In this document: one piece after another, positions 1-10,915 of the stretch
Layout of the letters: every line of letters starts with the position of its first letter
Numbering within the stretch: position 1 is the stretch's first letter
Source of the DNA: Silene conica
Lineage: Eukaryota > Streptophyta > Magnoliopsida > Caryophyllales > Caryophyllaceae
Reading direction: 5' to 3'
NCBI GenBank assembly: GCA_029255685.2
Contig: CM055320.2
Coordinates: 13,192,614 to 13,256,613 of the forward strand
DNA length: 64,000 nt
Translations under genes and position numbers: made by a program
Notes under the pieces: generated by a model
What the model was told of the DNA's origin: nothing
The model's database searches: none
Seen by the model: the letters and a program-made list of their open reading frames with translations, nothing else

Positions 1-626
1 CAAATTTAGGGTTACAAAGCCAAACTTAAAGATTACATAAACATTTATTAAACTTAAAAATACAACAAAGCAAGTTGGAGTAACGAGGCTAGGATAATGA
101 TGAAGAATAGATTAATCGCGACCAACCTCGTCAAAGTTATCAACAGTATAAGCCTAGGAGACGGATCAGGTGCACTTACGCCACAAGAGTCTAAAAAAAA
201 AGGTAAGAATGAGCCGAACAAGCTAAGCTTGTTTGTAGAGGAGAAGAATCTTCTACACCGTGGTGATCTACTCTAACAGTCCAAAGACCAACAAACCAGG
301 GAATCGAGTAATCTGATAAGAAAGACTAGAGAGCTCCCCCAACCAATCTTCAACCCAACAACCTCGATGAAGGATTACTACAAGTGAACCCACCACCTGC
401 ACAAACCATGCACAACCAACAACGCCTTTGAGAGGCCATTATTCGATACAATATAACTAATTCTATCACAAAGGATCTCCCATAGAGAGAGATTATTAGT
501 AAAAATATGACGAAAATTAAACTAAAGAATGGTAATATTTGCTTGAATAGTATAAAGTACGACAAAGTAAATATTGTGTATCTTAAGTTTTAAATTAACT
601 TGTATTTTTTTCAATAAATAAAAGAA
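1..626. other. AT-rich DNA, no gene seen
   Basis: No convincing coding region, RNA gene or element end is visible. Short open frames here have no family resemblance and low-complexity composition. Confidence 0.5.
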
Positions 627-1089
627 TATTGAGTGATGCATAGATGACGGATTTTATTTAGTATTATTTGTCATCCATCCATCCATCATCCATTTATTTA
701 GGTTCTCGTTTATTCATTTAAATAGGCTGGATATATATTCTAAAGGGTGCAGGTGAGACTACTATGTCTAAATCTGCAATAGGGAGGATCATAAGTTAGG
801 TTTGATTATCATTTTTCGTACAAAGAGTTTGGCATGGGTTGGCGCAACATAGTATTGAGTGATAGATAGATGACGAATTGTATAATTGTATTTAGCATTA
901 TTAGTCATCCATCCATCATCCATTTATTCAGGTTCTCGTTTATTCATTTAAATTTAAATAGGCTGGATATATATATTCTGAAGGGTGCAGGTGAGACTAC
1001 TATGCCTAAATCTGCAATAGGGAGGATCGTATGTTAGGTTTGATTATCATTTTTCGTACAAAGGGTTTGGCATGTGTTGGCGCAACATA
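627..1089. repeat. Tandem duplication, about 230-bp unit, two copies
   Basis: Two head-to-tail copies lie at about 627-852 and 853-1089. Both start TATTGAGTGAT, contain a (CATC)n run, share the stretch around GGTGCAGGTGAGACTACTA and end with GGCGCAACATA. The copies differ by small substitutions and indels, so the duplication is not recent. No coding potential is seen. Confidence 0.85.
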
Positions 1090-2105
1090 CCTTGGTAGTT
1101 ACTCTTATTATGTTTTAACTTAGTGCATATTATTTAGTATAAACGTAAAAGTTTTGCCTACGAATTGAATAACCGAGCTTATGACCAGACATTTAGGCCC
1201 AAACCCAACTAGGTCGCCCAGTTAACCTACCCAATCGAAGGCCTAACGGACTTACCCAACTAGGCACCTAACAACCCAAACAACCAACCTGACTAGCATG
1301 TTAGAACCCCCAACTAATGGTCGAACAAATACGTTCAATTAGTCGATCTAACAGCAGTCCGTGGTGGCACATGACATGCAGGATCGGCCACTGGACCGCA
1401 TGAAGGCCTATTCGTCTTCGAAAAAACTCTACACGCCGAGAAACGGTGGTTCAATAAGTCGTGGCTGACTTGACCCATTTATCTGCCTTAGACAAGGGCA
1501 CACGACACTACTCATTGTCATCTTGATGTTAGAGTGGGTTCAAAGCTATACAAATTAGGGCTTTATCGAGTAAATTGGGTTTCAATTTTTAAGTAAGGAG
1601 TCATTTGGTTAAAATATCATGCCGTGACATGTTAAGTTAACTTAGGTTGGTTTGGCTCGCTTCAGCCATTATTTGATCAAATATCGCTATTTTATCTTAT
1701 ATTTTTCCTTTTAATTCGATAATTTTATGTAAAATTTGTAGTGGATTACAATTCGAGTCGAGCTCTGAAGGCTGGTAATAATGGTCCTTCGTTCAACATC
1801 ATCTATTAACATGGATCTTAGCTTACCAAATTATTGAGTTTTGTCAAATCAGGTTTGTTTATTTCTACGAGCTCTGTAGGTGTTAGGTTGATTGGTTATT
1901 TTGATTTAATTTCTAGTTCAACACTTTGAGTGTGGATTAAAAAACGTACGAGGAAAGAGGGAAACAGAAGGAATGGGACACAAGAAGAATAAAGTATGAT
2001 AAAGTTTCAAAAGGAGTGTGTAGGTAAACATTCATTGCTCTTCGATTGAGACCATCCATGGTTAACATTCCATTCTTGAATTGAGAGAATTGTGGTGTGC
2101 AATGA
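1090..2105. other. Noncoding, nothing recognised
   Basis: About 1 kb without open frames of note and without element ends that I can pair. Confidence 0.45.
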
Positions 2106-2425
2106 TGGTTATATTGTTACAATGAATATTTGGCTCGGGTTAATTCAGGGTCGAATTTAGTTTGGGATCTGAGTTGACGTCAGGTTGAGTAAGTTTTTTT
2201 AGGTTTAGTGGTTAATTCAGGGTCGAATTAAGTTTGGGATTTGACTCATCTGAATGTGTAGGTAAAGGTCGGGTTCATATTTCAGGTTTGTTAATTTCAA
2301 GTTATTTTCCAATGGTGGTTATATTGTTGTAATGAATATTTGGTTTGTGTTATTTCAGTCTCGAATTAAGTTTCAGACCTGAGTTGGCGTTAGATTGAAT
2401 ATATTTTTTTAGGTTTATTAGTGGT
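2106..2425. repeat. Diverged direct repeat, about 105-bp unit
   Basis: A segment at 2106-2210 (GGTTATATTGTTACAATGAA onward, through 'gggtcgaatttagtttggg' to TTTTTTTAGGTTTA) recurs at about 2313-2420 with substitutions. A partial third copy of the middle part lies at 2209-2246. It looks like an old local duplication. Confidence 0.65.
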
Positions 2426-2817
2426 TACATAAATGATCATTTACCTAATTTTCATTTACGTAATAGCGGATTGTAGAAATGTCGGGAAGATTTTAGCTTT
2501 TTCATATTCAAAGATAACTTTATAGATTGATCATCGATAATAATATGTTACTATGGTATTATCGTATAAGTATCATATTTTCCATATTTGTGTGGTAAAT
2601 CGAAGTTATAAAATTATCCCTAATATTTATTCATTACTCTTATCCATATGCATCTTTTTAACTTTGTAAGGAACAAGTTAAACTTTAATTGTGATGGATA
2701 TTTGCATACGAAAAACAATAAGTATTACTTACAACCGAAAAAGATATAATTCCAGCTCACAGACCACGACTATGTTTGGTACTCAACAGATTATAATTAG
2801 TAGAGACAAATTGGTTA

Positions 2818-3137
2818 GGATTAATTGATAGAAATACTCCGAACTATGACTGAGCTGCTCAAAATACTCTAAATTTTATTTTAACTACCAATATAACCAA
2901 CTAATGGCCTCATTTGCTTTGAATAAAATTTGTTGTTTAGTAAACCTATTGTAGTATGTTTTAATGGTGTGATTTAGTGAATAAATTAATAAACAAGTAA
3001 AAAGAGAAAGACGGTATAAGAAGGGTTAAAAATTTGTTCACTTATTTAGCAGGTAGCAGATCATATATTATAATAAAAACAAATGAGAGGATTAGTTTAG
3101 GACACCCATAATTCAGAGTATTCTTATCAATTAATCC
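2818..3137. mobile_element. MITE with 9-bp target duplication (MULE-type)
   Basis: The 320-bp element begins GGATTAATTGATA and ends with its inverse TATCAATTAATCC (one inner mismatch); the inverted similarity runs about 30 bp. It is flanked by a perfect 9-bp direct repeat AATTGGTTA at 2809-2817 and 3138-3146. A 9-bp duplication with terminal inverted repeats is the mark of Mutator-like elements. There is no coding capacity, so it is non-autonomous. Confidence 0.75.
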
Positions 3138-3146
3138 AATTGGTTA

Positions 3147-3498
3147 AGCAGATTATAAATGTCAGATTCGATTGACATGTTTGACTAGTAAGTTACAAAT
3201 AGTAGTTTTAGTAGAAATGTTTGGTAATTAGCCAATGAATGGATTATACAACCAGATGTATAAATCTAATGGTACATATTCTGAGCTTTTTAATAAAAAT
3301 TTCGTTAAGTGGAAAGAATATGAGCAATATTGTAAATTTTATGAACTTTTTACAAATATATTAAGCTTAAAAAATTATTATACAATTTAAAACAATACAT
3401 ATAAGTTCAACTATTTTGTAATTTTAAAGTCAAAAAATTAAAGTATAACTCAAAATAGCGCTAAAAAAATATATACATAAGCTCAATTAAATGCGTTA
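3147..3498. other. AT-rich DNA, nothing recognised
   Basis: Simple AT-rich sequence with no gene or paired element end. Confidence 0.4.
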
Positions 3499-4260
3499 TT
3501 GTAACACCCCTCGCGACAGCGGAAAGTAAAACATACAAAAACATGCAATTTTTGCGCGGAATTAAAACTTTAAACATGCTTAACTAATACGGAGTATACG
3601 AGGGGGATTACAATAACCAAAATGCGGAAGAAAGAAAACATAGATAAGTAAAAGTATTAAATACAAAACCAAGCCCGGAATAGGATATCCCTACAGGCGC
3701 AAGACGAAATGTCAAAAGAAGGTCTACCTACACGATAAAGGTAATGTCATCGATGAAGGATCATCACTCGCTAGCCTCAATGTAACCCCATGCAAACAAC
3801 AATCATCAACCTCGTAAAGCTTAATCTTCACTTGAATCTTCTCTTATGTATGAGTCCACTACCGGGTCTTCAATATTAGCCCCTTAATACAAAGAAAACA
3901 AGTTAAACAACACACATTTTGAAATTATCAAAACAGCCGAAATTTCAAACTGCACGAATCCCGAAATTGAAGAGATAGAAACGTCAGAAATGATCTAAGG
4001 AGCACGTGGCCGCAAGAATTGCCTCAATCGGGTTAAAAACGAAGTCGTAGTGATGATTTTAGTGAAAGAGATCGGTATATACAATGTGAGATGAATACTT
4101 GGGGAAGAAGATGAGTTGTTGTGAAGGAAATTATGAGGAAACTTCCTTTTCTCTTTTCTTTTATCACAACTTAAAGGGAAGCGGGTTTTAAGGTAGAACG
4201 GGATCTTGAGTCGGGTTTTATTTGAGAACAATATTGCCAAGCAAGTTTCTAATATCTTAA
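3499..4260. mobile_element. Likely LTR fragment (TGTAACACCCC start)
   Basis: The stretch begins TGTAACACCCCTCGCG, the usual first bases of long LTRs of plant Ty3-type elements when read on this strand. Its first 80 bases resemble those at 45901 (shared GTAA(C/A)ACCCCTCGC, then GCGTGGAATTAAAACTTT-like). The far end is not seen; a Harbinger MITE follows at 4261. It is called from its start and that second copy only. Confidence 0.4.
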
Positions 4261-4554
4261 GGGCTTGTTTGGTTACCCATTAAAATCATGGGATGTTGAA
4301 CTTCCTGGGAAGTGTAAAATTATGTTGTTGTTTGGTTGCCAATATCATGGGAAATAGAACTTCCACATGAATTTACTTCCTCCATTATGTGGGAAGTTAC
4401 TCACCAAGTCCCCCCTTGGTCAATAGAACTTCCCGCATGAATTAACTTCCCATATGCGAACCAAACACTTTTTGCGAATTCACATGAATTGGAAATTCAT
4501 GTGATCTTAAAGTTCCCGGGAACTTTAATTCCCCTATGTCAACCAAACAAGCCC
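4261..4554. mobile_element. PIF/Harbinger (Tourist-like) MITE
   Basis: The 294-bp element has inverted ends GGGCTTGTTTGGTTACCC and its near inverse ending CCAAACAAGCCC. TAA flanks it on both sides (4258-4260 and 4555-4557), the TWA target duplication typical of PIF/Harbinger. The inside is made of further inverted motifs (CATGGGAAGT..., ACTTCCCA...), giving a hairpin-like structure. No protein is encoded. Confidence 0.85.
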
Positions 4555-4557
4555 TAA

Positions 4558-5358
4558 GATTATAAAATCTAAAAATGAAATTTATACGATTTACTTAAAA
4601 ATTATGTTTACGAAATTAAATAAAGATATATTAAATTTTCGAAAATCACTTTAAATTATTAAAAATGCGAATTTCGAAAATACGGAATTTATTTCAAAAA
4701 ATACATGTAAGCGTAGATAAATTTAAGCATAAACATCAAAAGATTAAAATATATAAATAATCTAATTTTTTTAAAAGTAGAGGAAAAATTCACATAAACT
4801 CAATTAAATTTCATATAAATATATAATATTATTGTACATTAGGATTTACTATAATTTCCACCATCTAAGAACAATTGACATGAGCCGCATCAAAATAATG
4901 GTGACAAAAGCAAGGCATATTCTCCTATATTGCATCTTATTAGAGAGTATAATATTATATGCTCCAGAATCTCTAGCTGTGTGGTGCCCACAAAAATATT
5001 CCAATTTTTAAATTTATCTATCATTTATTCGTCAATTAGAGAATTATACAACCAGATATACATTGGTAGAATAGATTTCGAGTTTTATAACAAAGAATTT
5101 GAGCTTATACATATATTTTACGAACTTTATTGAAAAGAATACATGCGTCTTTATAAAAAAAACCGTAAATCAAAACATTATATTGAAATTAAAAAACGAA
5201 TATATAAAAAACCCAAAGATTTTAATTTCAACACTAAAAAATTATAGTACAAGTAAAAATTGTTAAAAGCTCAAAATTGCATGTAAGTTCAATTAGATTT
5301 GTATTAGAAGCATAATGCTCGTATACATCTGGATGTATAGTACTATTAGTGTTTATAC
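4558..5358. other. AT-rich DNA, no gene seen
   Basis: Very AT-rich. Short open frames are low complexity and I do not treat them as genes. Confidence 0.45.
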
Positions 5359-5361
5359 TTA

Positions 5362-5697
5362 GGCCCTGTTCTTTTGGACTGAAACTTAACTGAACTGAAC
5401 TGAACTGAACTTATAGGATCTGAACTGAACTGAACTGAACTTATAGGAACTGAACTGAACTTATAGGAACTGAACTTAACTGAACTTATAGGAACTGAAC
5501 TGAACTGAACTTATAGGAACTGAACTGAACTGAACTGAACTTATAGGAACTGAACTGAACTTATAGGATCTGAACTGAACTTAACTTATAGGATCTGAAC
5601 TGAACTTAACTTATATGATCTGAACTTAATTTATAAAATACGAACTTAATTAACTTTATTTTAATTTAAGTTAACTATTATTATTATTATTATTATT

Positions 5698-5766
<69 letters not shown>

Positions 5767-6494
5767 ATTATTATTATTATTATTATTATTGTTATTGTTG
5801 TTGTTGTTGTTGTTATTATTATTATTATTATTATTGATAAAAAATTAGTCTAAAACACAAGGTAGTTTAAAATATTTTCAACTTTATATATAATGGTTTG
5901 TTCATAGTTGATACATTATACTACAATTACATTACGATAAAAATAATTCACTATTACAATTTTCTCTAACCATTTATTTTCTCTAACAATGGTGATGAAG
6001 AAACTGATTAATGGGAGAGTGACAATTGGTGAGGGCGAGGGCGTCGTATGATGAGTTGTTTTTTGGCATTAATGAGGATGATAGTTTGGCATTAATTAGA
6101 GAGTAAAAGACGGGTAAATTATTAATGCGTTTTTTTTTTATAGATGACGTGTATCGAATAATTAAAGCGAAATGTTTGTATCGGTTGTTAAAAATAAGAC
6201 TCCGTATATAACTTTTCTTAATTGAGTTTATATGAACTGAACTTATAGGAACTGAACTTATAGGAACTGAACTGAACTGAACTGAATTTATAGGAACTGA
6301 ACTGAACTGAACTGAACTTATAAGAACTGAACTGAACTTATAGGAACTGAACTGAACTGAACTTATAGGATCTGAACTGAACTGAACTTATAGGAACTGA
6401 ACTGAACTTATAGGAACTGAACTGAACTGAACTGAACTTATAGGATCTGAAGTGAACTTAATTTAAGTGACTTGAAGTCCAAAAGAACAGGGTC
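5362..6494. mobile_element. Harbinger-like element built of GAACTGAACTTATAGG arrays
   Basis: The ends are inverted repeats: GGCCCTGTTCTTTTGGACT at the left, and AGTCCAAAAGAACAGGGTC at the right. TTA flanks both sides (5359-5361, 6495-6497), which fits PIF/Harbinger. Next to each end is an array of a short unit (GAACTGAACTTATAGGA/T with extra TGAAC blocks), at about 5391-5640 and 6228-6455. Both arrays have the same orientation, so only the outer 20-30 bp are inverted. The centre holds a long trinucleotide microsatellite and AT-rich DNA. No transposase is present. Confidence 0.8.
5676..5835. repeat. (ATT)n(GTT)n(ATT)n microsatellite
   Basis: About 160 bp of pure ATT, then GTT, then ATT, GTT and ATT triplets, lying in the middle of the Harbinger-like element. 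Confidence 0.95.
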
Positions 6495-6497
6495 TTA

Positions 6498-7298
6498 CTC
6501 AACACAAATTACTTGTACTTATAATTTATCGGACTAATACCACGTGATCAATCACCAAGTATGAGTACTTATGCTATGAATTAACAGCGAAATCGCCTGT
6601 TTCCTTTTAACCGGACCGGATTGTATTTCAGCGTCATTAATAGCTTTAAATTTATGCATGAAAATAAAAAGATAGGGATCTATATTTATTCATGAAAATA
6701 AAAAAGATACGGAGTAATAAATAGGAAATAAAAAGTAAATCAGTAATTAATCCTTTTTTAACTTAAGAGGGAAAAAAAGGACGGAGATAATCTTTATGCA
6801 ATAACTTAGTCCCGGGAGTCAGCTAAACTGACCAAACCCGGCCACCTTTCAGGGTAATCAGGGACCAAAGTTTTACGACTTATATTCGAACAGTCAATGA
6901 GTAAGACGGATATGGATTTAGTGTTCAGGTTTCATTGTCTTCAGAGTTTTCACTAACTTTCTCGAATTTGAGTATTGTCAATTTGTCATTGGCGTAGCAA
7001 AGAGATACACTGTCACTCTATTGATACAAGTGATACTGATCAAGCATCCAAGCAACAAATATTTTTGAGGATTTTACTCATAAGACTGCATAATCGATCA
7101 TCAATTAATCATTTAATCATGTGCTCAACAAATTCTTAAATTCTCCATTAGACATGCACATGTACAAATCGAATTCAGCCATACTGCTTGAAGGAATCCC
7201 AATTCCCCCTTTTGAAATCCAAAAAAGAGCATAATTGCATACAATTTGATTTTGAAAATATAACTTGTTCGCAAAAAAAAATAAAAAAACAGTTCAGC
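6498..7298. other. Noncoding, nothing recognised
   Basis: No gene or paired element end seen. It may include the 3' flank of the small exon at 7299-7375. Confidence 0.4.
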
Positions 7299-7375
7299 TC
7301 ATGTCAATGAGGGAGCGCCTTTGCTCGCACCTTGCACCTTGTCACTAAGGGCCTTCATTGCCACGGTTCCCACGC
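7299..7375 (-). CDS. Possible last exon of an unrecognised host gene
   Basis: Read on the minus strand, an acceptor-like AACAG precedes 77 bases that translate as VGTVAMKALSDKVQGASKGA, then PSLT and a TGA stop at 7299-7301. The composition is balanced and protein-like, in contrast to the AT-rich surroundings. The first two bases complete a split codon. I could not find the preceding exon to the right before the hAT element at 8284, and I do not recognise the family. It may be a real terminal exon of a gene whose other exons are short or distant, or a gene scrap. Confidence is low because it rests on one short frame. Confidence 0.3.
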
Positions 7376-7967
7376 CTGTTAAATCCAAAAGCCGTACTGT
7401 CAGTTTCACAATACTCCTACATGTTTGTCGTTTGATGTTACAGATTATGCTAGTAGGAGATATGCCAGCATGCATCAGATATAAGGCTAAGATTTAACAG
7501 TTACATAGAAATCGACAGTCAAAGCTCGACAAAAGACAGACTAATTAAGATTGCTAAATGTAGTGATGCATTATATGATTTGACTACAAGTGAGACGAGA
7601 TCTTGGAGCATCTCCTAAACTGGTACACATACTCTTTGCTAACAGACTAACCCTCGGTTCAACAAACCCTTGAAATCTGTTTGGGCAAAGCTCGGCTGGA
7701 GCTCGTGAAACTGATCTTAACTCAAGCCAAGGTTGAACTTGATCAAATCAAGACGGACCCAGGATCAATATGGCTCAAATCTAAAAAGCTTAGCTCAATC
7801 ATCTAAAAAGCTTATAGTCCAAGTTGACGCTCACATGAGGAGAACTTTATACAATAGGGCTTATTGATTAAAATGAAGAAACAATAATATGTCATTACAA
7901 ATTAAAGTTGAAAAATCAAATATATAAATAAAATTCATAAATTGAACCAAGCTTAGCCCAATCATAT

Positions 7968-8170
7968 TATTAGGAATATTAATAATAGTTGGGCCTCAAC
8001 CGAAGGTCACGGGTTCGAATCCTGACAACCTCAAAACCCCTCAAAAAACCACGAAGTGGAAACCAGCACACGGTATGGGTGGGCCTGTGCAAACCAACCA
8101 CTCTTCAAGTCCAATGGGCATTTGAGTGAGGGAGCGTATTAGGAATATTAATAATAGTTGGGCCTCAACC
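7968..8170. repeat. 34-bp perfect direct repeat around a tRNA-B-box-like segment (SINE/TRIM-like)
   Basis: The same 34 bases, starting TATTAGGAATATTAATAATA and ending GGGCCTCAACC, occur at 7968-8001 and 8137-8170. Between them lies a segment with GGTTCGAATCC (about 8014), which matches the B box of tRNA-type RNA polymerase III promoters, and a purine-rich GAGTGAGGGAGCG just before the second copy. This could be a small SINE-derived unit or a terminal-repeat miniature element. I cannot decide. Confidence 0.5.
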
Positions 8171-8283
8171 ATCACCTTAAGGTTTTAATTGAGATGGTTC
8201 ATCTATCACATATCATTTTTTTAATTAGGCTTTTGTGAACCTTGGGCCGATTACTAGCTCAAGCCTAAATTTATAGCTATGGC

Positions 8284-9275
8284 TAGGGATGGCAACGGGT
8301 CGGATCTGGACCGGGTCCAGTAGGATCCAGATCCGGATCCGTTTCTGACAGCAGGATCCAGATCCGACCCGGATCCCACGGGTCCAGAAATGTCAGATCC
8401 AGATACGGACCCTGCGGATCCGGGTAGGATCCGGGTTTTACGCGGGTCCCATTGAAAAAAAAAAAAAAAAAAAAAAACTTTAAATGGCAACTACAGATTC
8501 AACCATACGGGATGGCGAAGCCTTAATATGTAAGCCCTGAAGTACCACATAAAGAAGGATCCTTTTAAAAAGGCAACTAGAACTAAGAAGTTAGATTATA
8601 TCCTTTCTGTAAGTCAGCCTACTATACACTCATTAAAGTTAGATTGACACCCTCGTATCTAGCTACCATTTGAGCTTTCTTTTCTACCCGCCCTCAACCC
8701 TTCTCCTATACACGAGAGTTCGTTCTTTCAGGTCGTTACCACTTTCTTTCTTTGGGTCCTAGCGCTTTGCTAAGGTTACAAAGAAATTAATATAAGAAAT
8801 TGAGAATTAGTGGTGGTACTGGTACTTTTGATTTTGGGGAGGCAGACGCGAGAGAAGCGGCAACGGCGAGCGGCGGCGAGCAGCGGCAGCGGCAGCGGCG
8901 ACGAGCAGCGGCGTGGCAGACGCAGGGCGGCGGCAAGGGTTTTGATTTTAGGGTTTAGGAATTGGGAGGAATAAGAGAGGAAATGAGAGACAGTAGAAAA
9001 TTAGAAATGAAAGCATTGAGTTTGAATTGAGGCCCAATCTGTCAACCCAGCGGAAATTTCAAAAAAAAAACTTTCTTTTTTTTTAAATATTAAAAACGGG
9101 TCTTAGGGTCGGATCCGGGTCTTGTCAACAAGATCCAGATCCAGATCCGTTTTTAAACTCGTGGATCCAGATCCGATCCAGATCCGACGGGTCCAAATTT
9201 TAAGGATCCAGATCCGGTCCATCAGGATCGGGTCCAACGGATCTGGACCGGATCCAGGATCCGTTGCCATCCCTA
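8284..9275. mobile_element. Non-autonomous hAT element with GGATCC-rich ends
   Basis: Inverted ends TAGGGATGGCAACGG are flanked by a perfect 8-bp target duplication GCTATGGC at 8276-8283 and 9276-9283, the hAT signature. The first and last 150-200 bp are dense in GGATCC, GGATCTGGACC and CAGATCC motifs, the kind of subterminal repeats to which hAT transposases bind. The middle is noncoding and includes a GC-rich CGGCGAGCAGCGG tract. Size is 992 bp and no transposase is encoded. Confidence 0.92.
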
Positions 9276-9432
9276 GCTATGGCTGGACCTTAGAACTTTT
9301 TTTTTGGGGTGGGGGAGGGGGGGTGGTTCTCCTCGATTGTCATTTGATCTGATCAGCCATCTCTTGTATCATGTTCTCGTTCACCCCAGCATATAGAGAC
9401 AAAATACTTAATCTGAAACGCCACTTGATCTA

Positions 9433-9948
9433 CTAGTCGATGAACGCCTCTAAAAATGTGAGCATTTCGTTCTTGTCAGGTGAGATAAACAGTTGCAGAT
9501 ATAACAAATCTATCCCACTTTTTCCTCCATCCCTTTCCCTTATGCACTTGAGCAAGGACATTAAATATAAAAAAAACAAGTGGCTTGCAGATTCCAGAAC
9601 GGCCTCACATAGGCAGCATCTATTAGGGATTAGCCAACCTCTATTGCAAAGATTATTCACCGTATGAAGGGCATTTTGAGCAGCAAGAGAAGTCACTATA
9701 ACATGTCCGTCATGGCATAGCCACACGCCCACACTGTCAAGGAGTGGTTTAGCACAGTGCAATTTCGGGGAAGAACCTCTAAAAACAGCATAAACATACC
9801 CAAGTGCCAGTTTAGCAGGGGTACTCCATTGTCTCGGATATTCTTGAGCATAACCAAGTGAGCCCAATTTACAAGTAAACTCAACCCTCACCCTATTCAA
9901 AGCTTTCCACAGAGAGAAGATGAATTTACAGCCATTACCTGCCAGCAA
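9433..9948 (-). pseudogene. LINE-type reverse-transcriptase zinc-binding (zf-RVT) fragment
   Basis: A minus-strand frame of about 171 residues carries, near its C-terminal half, AAQNALHTVNNLCNRGW, then PNRCCLCEAVLESASHLFF. This is the usual layout of the zf-RVT domain at the C-terminus of plant LINE polyproteins: a helix, then RGW, then CxxC, then E-S-x-x-HLFF. The upstream part (FSLWKALNRVRVEFT) fits less well, and there is no reverse transcriptase upstream, so this is a truncated LINE scrap. It would have no function by itself. Confidence 0.6.
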
Positions 9949-10915
9949 TCCGTGCTTGAAAACAAATACTTATTGCACCATTGCGTTCAAATGGAGCAAG
10001 TGTCACTAGCTAGCCTCCAAATGTTTTTCAAACAAAGGGTCTTATTCCAACTCAAAATACTCATCAGACACTCCTCATTCTTAAGAGTAAATTAAACGCA
10101 TGTAAAGAAAGCATTCAAATCTAAAGATACCATCCCTCAGGATTAAATCATAAAAAATGAACATCTTTACTTATATTGATGGCTGAAGCTTTATAACAAT
10201 TAGATACAATCCTCCACTTTGGTTTTAAATACCCAAGAACATTTTTCCAGCTTCCATCATCAGTGTCTCTTTCACAAGCTTCACTGTTAATAGTCTCCAC
10301 CCATCCATAAATGCCTCAGTCATTGACAAGCTGGCAAGCAAACTACAACAACTTCGCTCCTTTAATTCAAAAAGCAATACAATGAGACTAAAAATTCTAC
10401 ACTCCACAAATCACACCACGAGGCCACTATCATATCCATTACAAATCATTATATAGTCTCCACGTTCAAAAATCCCAAGCCAGAAGCTCAAAAGAGGAAA
10501 CAAACAAAAACATAAGTAAGAGTACTCGAATTCATATGCTAATACTTCAACAAATAAATTAATTCGTAGAAGACAAACTATAGAACTCGTAAGACAAGCA
10601 CACAACATGAACATGAAGTCAGGTAATTCTTAAGGGACCAGAATCGAAGACAGCAACTAGAGGCACTATGGCTTCCAATTTTTTATACTATTAACAAAAC
10701 AATTGCCATGACAACGCGAAGAGTGCACACCGTAAACAATAAACCACGAGGAACGTCACTTGAATCATAAGTCAAGCATACAATGTCATTAACCAACTAC
10801 ACCTATAAAACTCATCTAACAATATTTTTCAGTGCAGCTTAGGAAAAAGAGAGAGAGAAAAGTTGGACCAACCTCTGCGACTCTGGTAAACATTGCTACG
10901 AGAGGGGTGGCATTG
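9949..10915. other. Noncoding; downstream flank of the mTERF relic
   Basis: About 970 bp with no convincing coding region. On the minus strand it lies just after the mTERF stop, so part may be old 3' untranslated sequence. Confidence 0.45.

Noticed and set aside
3995-4240. 81-codon minus-strand open frame just before the Harbinger MITE
   Set aside because: Low-complexity Ser/Thr/Lys composition inside LTR-like sequence; no family resemblance.
8005-8030. Possible tRNA gene at the GGTTCGAATCC box
   Set aside because: No acceptor stem, anticodon arm or full cloverleaf can be formed around it; only the B box fits.
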